From Amycolatopsis pittospori (GTDB lineage: Bacteria; Actinomycetota; Actinomycetes; Mycobacteriales; Pseudonocardiaceae), in assembly GCF_013870525.1 (NCBI RefSeq), contig NZ_JACBXD010000005.1, positions 1 through 64,000 on the forward strand: 64,000 nucleotides of DNA. Reading direction: 5' to 3'. Under the pieces are notes generated by a model. The model was given only the letters and a program-made list of their open reading frames with translations. It had not been told where the DNA came from and did not search any database. Positions 33,155-41,533 of the stretch are shown here, piece by piece; the first letter of the stretch is position 1; each line of letters opens with the position of its first letter. Both the position numbers and the translations under genes were made by a program.

Positions 33155-33981
33155 GCGCCCCCGCCGGCAACGAGGCCGGACGGGGTACGGGGGTCCACGC
33201 ACCCGCGCGGGCCCGGATCGCCGAACGAACGCTGCGCACCGACCGGTGGTGGCTCTCCCCGCTGCTGACCGTCCTCGGTCTCTCCACCTTCATCATCTAC
33301 GCGACGATCAGGGCCTTCGTGCGCACCGCGTACTGGGTGCCCGAGTACCACTACCTGACGCCGTTCTATTCGCCGTGCGTCTCGGAATCCTGCGTCGAGG
33401 GCTCCCGGCATTTCGGGGCCTGGTTCGGCGAACTGCCGGGGTTCATCCCGCTCGGCTTCCTCGTCCTGCCGTTCCTGCTGGGCTTCCGGCTGACCTGCTA
33501 CTACTACCGCAAGGCCTACTACCGCGCGGTCTGGTTCTCGCCGCCCGCGTGCGCGGTGGCCGAACCGCACAAGAAGTACACCGGTGAGACCCGGCTGCCG
33601 CTGATCATCCAGAACGTCCACCGCTACTTCTTCTACGTGGCCGTGGTCGTCTCGCTGATCAACACCTACGACGCGATCACCGCGTTCCACGGCGAGGGCG
33701 GCGGTTTCGGCTTCGGGCTCGGCAACATCGTGCTGCTCGGCAACGTGGTCCTGTTGTGGGCCTACACGTTGTCGTGCCACTCGTGCCGGCACGTGACCGG
33801 CGGCAGGCTCAAGCATTTCTCCCGACATCCGGTCCGCTACTGGATCTGGACCCAGATCACGAAGCTCAACACCCGCCATATGGCGCTGGCGTGGACGACG
33901 CTCGGCACGCTGGTGCTGACCGACCTCTACGTGATGCTCGTGGCCAGCGGCGCGATTTCGGATCTGCGGTTCATCAACTAG
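33151..33981 (+). CDS. sdhC: Succinate dehydrogenase (Sdh1) membrane anchor
   Basis: This 276-residue protein has about five membrane segments, starting with WLSPLLTVLGLSTFIIYATI (about residues 31-50), and several conserved His residues near the membrane faces (HRYFF, CHSCRHVTGG). It matches the Rv0249c-type single-chain anchor of mycobacterial Sdh1 rather than the two short SdhC/SdhD chains. It carries electrons from the iron-sulfur subunit to menaquinone. GTG 33151 is coupled to the preceding gene. Confidence 0.82.
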   Translation: MSAPAGNEAGRGTGVHAPARARIAERTLRTDRWWLSPLLTVLGLSTFIIYATIRAFVRTAYWVPEYHYLTPFYSPCVSESCVEGSRHFGAWFGELPGFIPLGFLVLPFLLGFRLTCYYYRKAYYRAVWFSPPACAVAEPHKKYTGETRLPLIIQNVHRYFFYVAVVVSLINTYDAITAFHGEGGGFGFGLGNIVLLGNVVLLWAYTLSCHSCRHVTGGRLKHFSRHPVRYWIWTQITKLNTRHMALAWTTLGTLVLTDLYVMLVASGAISDLRFIN

Positions 33982-34032
33982 CGGCGCGGGAATCTCCCGT
34001 CCCCGGCGACAAGCTTCGAGGTGGCTCTTTCT

Positions 34033-35949
34033 ATGACCGAGGTCGAACGGCTCAACTACGACGTGGTGGTGATCGGTGCCGGCGGTGCCGGTCTCCGCGC
34101 GGTCATCGAGGCGCGCGAACGCGGCTTCAGCGTCGCGGTGGTGTGCAAATCGCTGTTCGGCAAGGCGCATACGGTGATGGCCGAAGGCGGCTGCGCGGCG
34201 TCGATGGGCAACGCGAACTCCAACGACAACTGGCAGGTCCACTTCCGCGACACCATGCGTGGCGGCAAGTTCCTCAACAACTGGCGCATGGCCGAGCTCC
34301 ACGCGAGGGAGGCGCCGGACCGGGTCTGGGAACTGGAGACCTACGGCGCGCTGTTCGACCGCACGAAGGACGGCCGGATCAGCCAGCGCAACTTCGGCGG
34401 GCACACGTACCCGCGGCTGGCGCACGTCGGTGACCGCACCGGACTCGAACTGATCCGCACGATGCAGCAGAAAATCGTTTCGCTGCAACAAGAGGACTTC
34501 AAGGAGACCGGCGACTACGAGGCGCGGATCAAGGTCTTCGCCGAGTGCACGATCACCGAACTGCTCACCGAGGACGGCCGGATCTCCGGCGCCTTCGGCT
34601 ATTGGCGTGAGAGCGGCCGGTTCATCCTGTTCGAGACGCCCGCGGTGGTGCTCGCGACCGGCGGCATCGGGAAGTCCTTCAAGGTCACCTCGAACTCGTG
34701 GGAGTACACCGGTGACGGGCACGCGCTGGCGTTGCGGGCCGGGGCGAACCTCATCAACATGGAGTTCGTCCAGTTCCACCCCACCGGCATGGTCTGGCCG
34801 CCGAGTGTGAAGGGGATCCTGGTCACCGAAGGCGTTCGCGGTGACGGCGGGGTTCTCAAGAACACCGAGGACAAGCGGTTCATGTTCGAGTACATCCCCG
34901 AGGTGTTCAAGGGGCAGTACGCGGACAGCGAGGAAGAGGCCGACCGCTGGTACACCGACCAGGAGAAGAACCGGCGCACCCCGGACCTGCTGCCCCGGGA
35001 CGAGGTCGCGCGCGCGATCAACTCCGAGGTCAAGGCTGGCCGGGGATCGCCGCACGGCGGAGTCTTCCTCGACATCGCCAGCAGGCTGCCCGCGGAGGAG
35101 ATCCGCAAACGGCTGCCGTCGATGTACCACCAGTTCAAGGAACTCGCCGACGTCGACATCACCAAGGAGCCGATGGAGGTCGGCCCGACCTGTCACTACG
35201 TGATGGGCGGGATCGAGGTCGATCCGGACACCGCGTCGTCGAGCGTGCCGGGGCTGTTCGCCGCCGGTGAATGCTCGGGCGGGATGCACGGTTCGAACCG
35301 GCTCGGCGGGAACTCGCTTTCGGATCTGCTCGTCTTCGGCCGCCGGGCGGGGCTCGGCGCCGCGTCCTACGTGTCGGAACTGCAGGACCGCCCCAAGGTC
35401 AGTCAGTCCGATGTGGACGCTGCCGCGAAGATGGCGCTCGCGCCGTTCGACCCGCCGGAGAACGGTGTCGAGGAGAACCCGTACAGCCTGCACACCGAAC
35501 TGCAGCAGTCGATGAACGACCTCGTCGGCATCATCCGCAAATCGGAGGAGATCGAGAAGGCACTGGTGAAGCTCGGCGAACTCCGGGAGCGGATCCTGCG
35601 CGTGACCGTCGAAGGGCACCGGCAGTTCAACCCCGGCTGGCACCTCGCCGTCGACCTGCGGAACATGCTGATGGTCAGCGAATGCGTGGCGCGGGCCGCG
35701 CTGCTGCGGACCGAGAGCCGGGGCGGGCACACGCGCGACGACCACCCGGGCATGGACGCCCAGTGGCGTAACAAACTCCTGGTCTGCTCGGCCGCCGCCG
35801 GCGACAACCCGGTGGTGCCGGAGATCGGCATCGAGGTCAAGGCTCAGACTCCGTTGCGGCAGGACCTGCTGGAACTGTTCGAGCTGTCCGAACTGGGGAA
35901 GTACTACACCGACGAAGAACTGACGTCGCACCCCGGGAGTCAGGCATGA
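34033..35949 (+). CDS. sdhA: Succinate dehydrogenase / fumarate reductase flavoprotein
   Basis: This 638-residue flavoprotein has the FAD fold VVVIGAGGAGLRAVIEA at the start, HTVMAEGGCAASMGN (the histidine normally binding FAD covalently), GVRGDGGVLKNTE and MGGIEVDPDT near the substrate site, and the NSLSDLLVFGRRAG segment. The ATG at 34033 is preferred to the GTG at 34021, because GAGG lies before it at useful spacing. It oxidises succinate to fumarate. The stop overlaps the sdhB start (ATGA). Confidence 0.94.
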   Translation: MTEVERLNYDVVVIGAGGAGLRAVIEARERGFSVAVVCKSLFGKAHTVMAEGGCAASMGNANSNDNWQVHFRDTMRGGKFLNNWRMAELHAREAPDRVWELETYGALFDRTKDGRISQRNFGGHTYPRLAHVGDRTGLELIRTMQQKIVSLQQEDFKETGDYEARIKVFAECTITELLTEDGRISGAFGYWRESGRFILFETPAVVLATGGIGKSFKVTSNSWEYTGDGHALALRAGANLINMEFVQFHPTGMVWPPSVKGILVTEGVRGDGGVLKNTEDKRFMFEYIPEVFKGQYADSEEEADRWYTDQEKNRRTPDLLPRDEVARAINSEVKAGRGSPHGGVFLDIASRLPAEEIRKRLPSMYHQFKELADVDITKEPMEVGPTCHYVMGGIEVDPDTASSSVPGLFAAGECSGGMHGSNRLGGNSLSDLLVFGRRAGLGAASYVSELQDRPKVSQSDVDAAAKMALAPFDPPENGVEENPYSLHTELQQSMNDLVGIIRKSEEIEKALVKLGELRERILRVTVEGHRQFNPGWHLAVDLRNMLMVSECVARAALLRTESRGGHTRDDHPGMDAQWRNKLLVCSAAAGDNPVVPEIGIEVKAQTPLRQDLLELFELSELGKYYTDEELTSHPGSQA

Positions 35950-36698
35950 GCTACAAGGCGAGTTTCCGGGTCTGGCGCGGCGACGCGGACTCCGGTGAGC
36001 TGAAGGACTACACCATCGAGGTCAACGAGGGTGAGGTCGTCCTCGACATCATCCATCGTCTGCAGGCCACGCAGGCCTCGGATCTCGCGGTGCGGTGGAA
36101 CTGCAAGGCGGGCAAATGCGGCTCGTGTTCGGCGGAGATCAACGGCAAACCGCGGCTGCTGTGCATGACGCGGATGTCGACCTTCACCGAGGACGAGGTC
36201 ATCACCGTGACGCCCATGCGGACGTTCCCGGTGATCCGCGACCTGGTGACCGACGTGTCGTTCAACTACACCAAGGCACGCGAGATCCCGTCGTTCACCC
36301 CGCCCCCGGACCTGAAGCCGGGGGAGTACCGGATGCAGCAGGTCGACGTCGAGCGCTCGCAGGAGTTCCGGAAGTGCATCGAGTGCTTCCTGTGCCAGAA
36401 CACCTGCCACGTGGTGCGTGACCACGAGGAGAACAAGGAGTCCTTCGCCGGGCCCCGGTATCTGATGCGCATCGCCGAACTCGAAATGCACCCCCTCGAC
36501 GTCGCCGACCGGCGGGACGAGGCGCAGGAGGAGCACGGGCTCGGCTACTGCAACATCACCAAGTGCTGCTCGGACGTATGCCCGGAGGGCATCCACATCA
36601 CCGACAACGCACTGATCCCGATGAAGGAACGCGTCGCGGACCGGAAGTACGACCCCATCGTGTGGCTGGGGAACAAGCTGTTCAAGCGGGACAAGTAG
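35946..36698 (+). CDS. sdhB: Succinate dehydrogenase iron-sulfur subunit
   Basis: This 250-residue subunit has an N-terminal plant-type ferredoxin domain (NCKAGKCGSCSAEING for the 2Fe-2S cluster, near residues 55-70) and a C-terminal domain with CIECFLCQNTC and CNITKCCSDVCPEG for the 4Fe-4S and 3Fe-4S clusters. It passes electrons from SdhA to the membrane anchor. It overlaps sdhA by 4 nt and ends one base before a strong 3' hairpin, closing the four-gene operon. Confidence 0.94.
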   Translation: MSYKASFRVWRGDADSGELKDYTIEVNEGEVVLDIIHRLQATQASDLAVRWNCKAGKCGSCSAEINGKPRLLCMTRMSTFTEDEVITVTPMRTFPVIRDLVTDVSFNYTKAREIPSFTPPPDLKPGEYRMQQVDVERSQEFRKCIECFLCQNTCHVVRDHEENKESFAGPRYLMRIAELEMHPLDVADRRDEAQEEHGLGYCNITKCCSDVCPEGIHITDNALIPMKERVADRKYDPIVWLGNKLFKRDK

Positions 36699-36750
36699 AG
36701 CCTCGTGAGTGGTAAGGGCGGTTCTAACCGTCCTTACCACTCACGAGGCT
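36699..36750 (+). terminator. Sdh operon 3' palindrome
   Basis: The 25-nt arms (36699-36723 and 36726-36750) have one mismatch and a 2-nt centre. It starts one base after the sdhB stop and is followed by TTTAAA. The words GTGAGTGGTA also appear in a degenerate form near 29525. Confidence 0.85.
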
Positions 36751-36815
36751 TTAAACCGTTTGCGCCCACTCGTCTACCCGTTGCACACTTACCGCACACC
36801 ACCGAGGGAGGACAC

Positions 36816-36884
36816 ATGACGCGACACTGTTACGCCATGCCCCTTGGTATGGAAGAGAAGCACGGCTCCCCGCCGTCGTCCTGA
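36816..36884 (+). CDS. 22-residue orphan small protein or leader peptide
   Basis: An ATG at 36816 with an exceptionally good ribosome site (GAGGGAGG, about 5 nt upstream) opens a 22-codon frame starting MTRHCYAMPLGMEEKH and ending in Ser-Ser before TGA at 36882. A textbook terminator follows 20 nt later, so the cistron appears to be a complete stand-alone transcript of about 150 nt. The peptide has one Cys, three Met and two His and no signal or membrane segment. I do not recognise it. It could be a small protein, a leader peptide or a peptide-coding sRNA. Confidence 0.55.
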   Translation: MTRHCYAMPLGMEEKHGSPPSS

Positions 36885-36903
36885 CACGACGCCGCATAGG
36901 TGG

Positions 36904-36939
36904 AGCCGCCCTTCGGGAAACCGAACCGGGCGGCTTTTT
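36904..36939 (+). terminator. Strong intrinsic terminator of the orphan small transcript
   Basis: AGCCGCCC-TTCGG, a GAAA tetraloop, then CCGAA-(CC bulge)-GGGCGGCT and five Ts. The 13-bp stem plus U-tract is the best Rho-independent terminator in the window. It ends 87 nt before tRNA-Glu. Confidence 0.9.
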
Positions 36940-37025
36940 CGTTATGCGCTCTTCTCGGTGAACCCTTTACTTCTGGAACGAAGCGGTCCGGTGCGCAGTG
37001 TGTGCCGGACCGTGTTCCAGGCCAA

Positions 37026-37097
37026 GGCGCGTTGGTCCAGCGGTACGGATACCGGGTTTTCACCCCGGTGGCATGGGTTCGACTCCCATACGCGCTA
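37026..37097 (+). tRNA. tRNA-Glu (anticodon UUC)
   Basis: The 72-nt cloverleaf is complete without an encoded CCA. The acceptor stem is GGCGCGT with ACGCGCT (first pair G-U), the D stem GTCC/GGAT, the anticodon stem CCGGG/CCCGG around TTTTCAC (anticodon TTC), and the T stem ATGGG/CCCAT around TTCGACT. The discriminator is A at 37097. It reads GAA/GAG. The body resembles the GGCCCGTTGGTC-type glutamate tRNAs of Firmicutes more than the common actinobacterial GCCCCC-type. Confidence 0.93.
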
Positions 37098-37138
37098 CGC
37101 CCCGGCACGGCGGGGAAACCTGTTCCGTCGTCCGGTGC

Positions 37139-37170
37139 GGCGGTGTGGGGTCCGTGTGGTCCACACCGCC
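37139..37170 (+). terminator. Hairpin downstream of tRNA-Glu
   Basis: GGCGGTGTGG (37139-37148) and CCACACCGCC (37161-37170) form a perfect 10-bp stem with a 12-nt loop, 41 nt after the tRNA. No U-tract. It is the likely 3' end of the tRNA transcript. Confidence 0.6.
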
Positions 37171-37243
37171 AGACGCGCACGGTCCGGCGACCGGCCGGGA
37201 TTCATAGCCCCGGCCAGCCTGGCTCGACACCAGGGTGCGCGAC

Positions 37244-37687
37244 TCAGGACGTCTTACGCGCGCTGTGCACGTCGCCGTGCTCGTCGCGATGCAGCACGAT
37301 GTCCTGGAAACCCTTGTCCCGCAGGCCTTCTTCCAGGGAAAGACCGTTCGTGGCGACCACCACGAGCAGTCCGCCGGTAGTGAGGCTGGCGGCGATCCGG
37401 CCTAGATGGTCGGGAGCGTCCACGAACGCGACGACGATGTCGAAGGACCCCATCACCGGCAACCGGGCCGGCTGATGGACCTCGTAGGAGATCCCGATCG
37501 GATCCCGTTCCTCTTCGCGTTGCGCGACCGCGATCAGCACCTGGTCCGCGTCGACCCCGACCACGCGGCGCGCGCCCTTGCCGCGGAACAGCCGCGGATA
37601 GCGGCCATCACCGCACCCGACGACCAGGACCGACCTGCCCGCCAGGTCCGGCAGCGCTTCGAGCAGCGTCGCGGCCTGGTCCGCCAT
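37244..37687 (-). CDS. Class I SAM-dependent methyltransferase-like protein
   Basis: This 147-residue protein carries the SAM-binding motif SVLVVGCGDGRYPRL (about residues 18-32) and the acidic strand end VVGVDADQVLI, then DIVVAFVDAPDHL and the GGLLVVVATNG strand. It is short for a methyltransferase and lacks a clear substrate domain, so it may be a minimal enzyme or a SAM-binding regulator. ATG 37687 has TAGCGT 7 nt upstream, the leaderless pattern. It lies alone between tRNA-Glu and gluD. Confidence 0.72.
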   Translation of the reverse strand: MADQAATLLEALPDLAGRSVLVVGCGDGRYPRLFRGKGARRVVGVDADQVLIAVAQREEERDPIGISYEVHQPARLPVMGSFDIVVAFVDAPDHLGRIAASLTTGGLLVVVATNGLSLEEGLRDKGFQDIVLHRDEHGDVHSARKTS

Positions 37688-37746
37688 AACGCCGACGCTA
37701 GCCGACGGTGTCACCCTCCCGACAGGACCAAGAGGCCCTATCCCTG

Positions 37747-37805
37747 AAGTACAGGAAGGCCCCCTTCCTTGCGTCTGACGCAAGGAAGGGGGCCTTCCTG
37801 TACTT
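37747..37805. repeat. 59-nt perfect palindrome after gluD
   Basis: The 29-nt arms (37747-37775 and 37777-37805) are perfectly complementary around one T. On the minus strand it begins 9 nt after the gluD stop, so it is the 3' hairpin of the gluABCD operon. No U-tract. Confidence 0.9.
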
Positions 37806-37813
37806 GCAGAGAG

Positions 37814-38719
37814 CTACGTTGCGCGACCGGTGTTGAAGTCGGTCGCGTCGACGACCGACGCCGGCGCGTCGTGCAACGGCTTGGCGCCCTTGGGGGCCTT
37901 CTTCCGCCGTGCCAGCTTGTTCTCCAACCAGCTCGCGAGCTGCGTCAGGAGCAGGTTCAGCACGATGAAGATGATCGCGACCACGATCAGCGACGGGATC
38001 GTGTTGCCGTAGAGACCGGTGAGCGGTCCCGAAGCGCGGATCAGCTCGTCGAAGTTGATCGTCAGCTGACCGGCCAGCGCGGTGTCCTTGAGGATGACGA
38101 CCAGCTGGCTCACCAGCGCGGGCAGCATCAGGGTGACCGCCTGCGGCAGCAGGACGTTGATCATCGTCTGGGTCTTGCGCAGGCCCAGCGCGGACGATGC
38201 CTCGGCCTGGCCCTTCGGGAGCGCCAGGATGCCCGCGCGGAACACCTCGGCCAGAACCGAACCGTTGTAGAGCACCAGACCGGTGACCGCGGCGAACAGC
38301 GGACGGATCTCCGCGTCGATGTCGGTGTAGAAGGAGTAGAACGCTGCCGCGAACACCATCAGCAGGAGCACCGGGATCGCCCGGAAGAACTCGACGATGG
38401 CGGCGACCGGGACCCGGATCCACTTGTGGTCCGAAAGCCGGCCGATGCCCAGCAGCGCCCCGATCGGCAGGGCGATCACGATCGACAGCCCGGCCGCCTT
38501 CAGGGTGTTGAGCAGACCCGGAAGCAGGAACTGGGTCCACGTCGAACCCTCGATAAAAGGCTTCCAGAGCGCTCCGGCCCACTGGCCCTTCTCGTCGAAG
38601 CCCACGTAGACGTAGTAGACGACCAGTGCCAGGACGAGCACGAAAAGAACGCTGTAGAGCCAGTTCCGGGCCCGTGCCTTCGGGCCGGGGGCGTCGTAAA
38701 GGACAGCCTGTGTGCTCAT
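37814..38719 (-). CDS. gluD: Glutamate ABC transporter permease
   Basis: This 301-residue HisM/GlnP-type permease has a long N-terminal leader before the first membrane helix, about five to six helices and the ABC-permease EAA loop EVFRAGILALPKGQAEASSALG. It overlaps gluC by 4 nt (ATGA, 38716-38719). With gluA, gluB and gluC it forms a complete polar amino acid importer; the order A-B-C-D and the neighbourhood of recX/miaB match the glutamate system of Corynebacterium and Mycobacterium smegmatis. The 3' end is capped by a perfect palindrome. Confidence 0.88.
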   Translation of the reverse strand: MSTQAVLYDAPGPKARARNWLYSVLFVLVLALVVYYVYVGFDEKGQWAGALWKPFIEGSTWTQFLLPGLLNTLKAAGLSIVIALPIGALLGIGRLSDHKWIRVPVAAIVEFFRAIPVLLLMVFAAAFYSFYTDIDAEIRPLFAAVTGLVLYNGSVLAEVFRAGILALPKGQAEASSALGLRKTQTMINVLLPQAVTLMLPALVSQLVVILKDTALAGQLTINFDELIRASGPLTGLYGNTIPSLIVVAIIFIVLNLLLTQLASWLENKLARRKKAPKGAKPLHDAPASVVDATDFNTGRAT

Positions 38720-39411
38720 CGCTTGACCTCGACCTTCTTGGCGACCCAGCCCAGCAGGAGGCCGAGGGGGAGGACCAGGATGACGAACCCGGCGGCGAAG
38801 ACGAAGAAGACCGTCAGAAGCGCGTCGGACTCGTTCTCCACCATCGCCGACATCAGCAGCGCCGCTTCGGCCACACCGATGACCGACGCGACCGTGGTGT
38901 TCTTCAACAGGGCGATCATCACGTTGGTCAGCGGCGCGATCACCGATCGGAACGCCTGCGGCAGCACGATCAGCGTCAGCACCTGGAAGAAGCCGAGACC
39001 CAGCGCACGGGCCGCCTCCGCCTGGCCGACGGGGACGGTGTTGATCCCCGACCGCAGCGATTCACAGACGAACGTCGCGGTGTAGGCGACGAAACCGAGG
39101 ATCGCGAGCCGGAAGAAGTTGTCCTCCAACGACGTCGTCGAATCCTTCGAAGCCAGGTTGAGCCCCAGGGTGGAGGACAAGCCCAGCGACGTGAAGACGA
39201 TGATCACCGTCAGCGGGGTGTTCCGGAAGATGTTGACGTAGGCGGTGCCGAACGCCCGCATGATCGGAACGGGACTCACCCGCATCCCCACCAGGATCGT
39301 CCCCCAGATCAGGGAACCGATCGCGGAGAAGAAGGTGAGCTTGATCGTCATCCAGAAGGCGCCGAGCAAGTCGTAATCGGGATTGTCGAGGAAATCGAAC
39401 AAGGTGCTCAA
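38716..39411 (-). CDS. gluC: Glutamate ABC transporter permease
   Basis: This 231-residue permease has about five membrane helices and the EAA motif ESLRSGINTVPVGQAEAARALG. The start is TTG 39411, with GAGG 5 nt upstream; the usual family N-terminus (LFDFLDNPDYDLLGAFWMT) begins just after it. It forms the membrane channel with gluD. An intercistronic hairpin separates it from gluB. Confidence 0.87.
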   Translation of the reverse strand: MSTLFDFLDNPDYDLLGAFWMTIKLTFFSAIGSLIWGTILVGMRVSPVPIMRAFGTAYVNIFRNTPLTVIIVFTSLGLSSTLGLNLASKDSTTSLEDNFFRLAILGFVAYTATFVCESLRSGINTVPVGQAEAARALGLGFFQVLTLIVLPQAFRSVIAPLTNVMIALLKNTTVASVIGVAEAALLMSAMVENESDALLTVFFVFAAGFVILVLPLGLLLGWVAKKVEVKR

Positions 39412-39427
39412 CCCAGCCTCGGTATGG

Positions 39428-39460
39428 GAACGGTGCGCCGCGGTACACGGCGCACCGTTC
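39428..39460 (-). promoter_or_regulatory. Intercistronic hairpin between gluB and gluC
   Basis: GAACGGTGCGCCG (39428-39440) and CGGCGCACCGTTC (39448-39460) form a perfect 13-bp stem with a 7-nt loop. In ABC operons such hairpins protect the 3' end of the abundant binding-protein mRNA and lower permease expression. No U-tract follows in the direction of transcription. Confidence 0.7.
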
Positions 39461-39496
39461 GATTCCTTTTAGTTCAGCGGCTCAGCGAGCCGGGTT

Positions 39497-40354
39497 TCAG
39501 GAGATGGCCGGGGGCTCGGGGATCTTGTAGCCCGACGGGCCGACGTTCTTCTCCAGAGCGGCCTTCCACGCGCCGTCCTGCTGCATCTTCTTGATCGCGT
39601 TGTTGATCGCGGTGACGCTCTCGGTGTCGTCCTTCTTCAGGCCGACGCCGTACTTCTCGTCGGTGAAGCCCTTGCCGACCAGCTTCAGCTTGCCGGGCTG
39701 CTGCGCGGCGTAGCCGGCGAGGATCACGTCGTCGGTGGTCATCGCGTCGACGGTCTTGTTGAGCAGCGAGGTGACGCAGTCGGTGTACTTGCCGACTTCC
39801 TGCAGCTGAACTTCCTTGGCGTACTTGTCCTTGACGTTCTGCGCCGGGGTCGAACCCTTGACCGAGCAGAGCTTCTTGTTGCCGGTCAGCGACTCGGGGC
39901 CGGTGATGTCGGTGTTGTCCGCCTGGACCAGCAGGTCCTGGTGGGCGATGAAGTACGGGCCCGCGAACGAGACCTCGTTCTTGCGCTTGTCGGTGATCGA
40001 GTAGGTGGCGACGATGAAGTCGACCTCACCCTTCTTGATCAGGTCCTCGCGCTGCGCGGACTGCGCTTCCTTCCAGGTGATCGCCGACTCTTCGACGCCG
40101 AGCTCCTTGGCGATGTACTTCGCCACGTCGACGTCGAAACCGGCGTAGGTGCCGTCGGCCTGCTTCTGGCCCAGACCCGGCTGGTCGAACTTGATGCCGA
40201 TGGTCAGCTTCTTGTCGTTCTTGGCCTTCGCCACCAGGTTCTTGGCGCCGCTGGAGCCGCTGCCGGCGTCCGACCCGCCGCCACCACAGGCGGTGAGGGC
40301 GAGGCCGGCCGCCACGACGGCCGCGCTCATTCGCAGAACTCGGTTCAACCGCAT
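39497..40354 (-). CDS. gluB: Glutamate-binding lipoprotein
   Basis: This 285-residue extracytoplasmic solute-binding protein (family 3) has a signal peptide ending in the lipobox LTAC (Cys at about residue 22), then a Gly/Ser linker. The mature part begins with KLTIGIKFDQPG and contains TYAGFDVDVAKYIA and DFIVATYSITDKR, the polar amino acid-binding signature. It is anchored to the membrane and delivers glutamate to GluCD. It is the second cistron of gluABCD. Confidence 0.9.
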   Translation of the reverse strand: MRLNRVLRMSAAVVAAGLALTACGGGGSDAGSGSSGAKNLVAKAKNDKKLTIGIKFDQPGLGQKQADGTYAGFDVDVAKYIAKELGVEESAITWKEAQSAQREDLIKKGEVDFIVATYSITDKRKNEVSFAGPYFIAHQDLLVQADNTDITGPESLTGNKKLCSVKGSTPAQNVKDKYAKEVQLQEVGKYTDCVTSLLNKTVDAMTTDDVILAGYAAQQPGKLKLVGKGFTDEKYGVGLKKDDTESVTAINNAIKKMQQDGAWKAALEKNVGPSGYKIPEPPAIS

Positions 40355-40409
40355 TCTTCTCAGTTTCCTTCCGAATCTTGTCCAGCCTGACCGGCCGGCG
40401 GGGAAGTCC

Positions 40410-41162
40410 TTAGTGGGTCAGGATCTTGCCGAGGAAATCCTTGGCGCGGTCCGTCTTCGGCTTCGTGAAGAACTCGTCCGGGGTGGAGTCCTCGACGATC
40501 TCGCCGTCGGACATGAACACCACCCGGTTCGCCGCGCGCCGGGCGAAGCCCATCTCGTGGGTGACGACGAGCATCGTCATCCCGTCCTTCGCGAGCGTGG
40601 TCATCACGTCGAGGACCTCCTGGACCATCTCCGGGTCCAGTGCCGAGGTCGGCTCGTCGAACAGCATCACCTTGGGGCGCATGGCCAGCGCGCGGGCGAT
40701 CGCCACCCGCTGCTGCTGCCCGCCGGAAAGCTGTGCCGGGTACTTGTCGGCCTGGTTGGCGATGCCGACGCGCTCCAGCAGGTCCATCGCGGTCTTGCGG
40801 GCCTCGCCCGAGCCGACCTTGCGGACCTTGATCGGCGCGAGCATCACGTTCTCGACGATCGTCTTGTGCGCGAACAGGTTGAACGACTGGAACACCATGC
40901 CGACGTCGGCGCGCAGCGCGGCCAGCGCCTTTCCTTCGGCGGGCAGCGGAACGCCGTCCACCGCGATCTCACCGGAGTTGATGGGCTCCAGGCGGTTGAT
41001 CGCCCGGCACAGCGTCGACTTGCCAGATCCGGACGGCCCGAGCACGACCACGACCTGCCCACGCGGCACCTCGAGGTTGATCTCCTTGAGCACGTGCAGG
41101 TCGCCGAAGTACTTGTTCACGGCGGCCGCCTTGATCATCGGCGCCGCCACCTCCGCGGTCAT
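40410..41162 (-). CDS. gluA: Glutamate ABC transporter ATPase
   Basis: This 250-residue ATPase has Walker [10 protein letters not shown], the Q-loop in [10 protein letters not shown], the ABC signature [16 protein letters not shown] and Walker [15 protein letters not shown]. It powers uptake through GluC/GluD and is the first cistron; ATG 41162 has GGAGG 6 nt upstream. The cluster lies between recX and miaB, its usual place in related genera. Confidence 0.93.
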   Translation of the reverse strand: MTAEVAAPMIKAAAVNKYFGDLHVLKEINLEVPRGQVVVVLGPSGSGKSTLCRAINRLEPINSGEIAVDGVPLPAEGKALAALRADVGMVFQSFNLFAHKTIVENVMLAPIKVRKVGSGEARKTAMDLLERVGIANQADKYPAQLSGGQQQRVAIARALAMRPKVMLFDEPTSALDPEMVQEVLDVMTTLAKDGMTMLVVTHEMGFARRAANRVVFMSDGEIVEDSTPDEFFTKPKTDRAKDFLGKILTH

Positions 41163-41533
41163 CTGGCCTCCAGGAGCGTTCGTTTGCAGGGGACTGCGGG
41201 GTCAGGCACCACGCGATGGCGGAAACCTACTCCCGTCGGACCGGTTGTAAAGGCGGCTTGACCAATACTTAGGGTTTCAAGTCCGTATCGTTCTCAAGCC
41301 ACCGGACGGCCTCGATCCACGCCCGTCCGGCGCTGATCAGCCTAGACAAGGTGAGGGTCTCCCGTAACCGGGGTCACACAAGATCTGTGACGCATCGTGA
41401 CCAATGCCGCATGCGGTGGCGGGCTCACTGCTCCGAACGGACGAGCGGTGCGGGCAGCGCGAAGGGTGACTCACCCCATAGAGTCGTTCTTCAGTCGTTG
41501 CGGCGCAGGGACGGCGTGAAAGGGACAACACGG
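41163..41533. promoter_or_regulatory. 371-bp divergent region between gluA and the response regulator
   Basis: No gene is seen. GTCACA-N7-TGTGAC lies at 41373-41391, and GTGAC is repeated directly with a 10-bp period at 41387-41391 and 41397-41401, the spacing of OmpR-family binding sites. GGGTGACTCACCC at 41465-41477 is another small palindrome. These could serve the adjacent response regulator. TAGGTT (minus strand, about 41230) is a candidate gluA -10. Confidence 0.35.
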
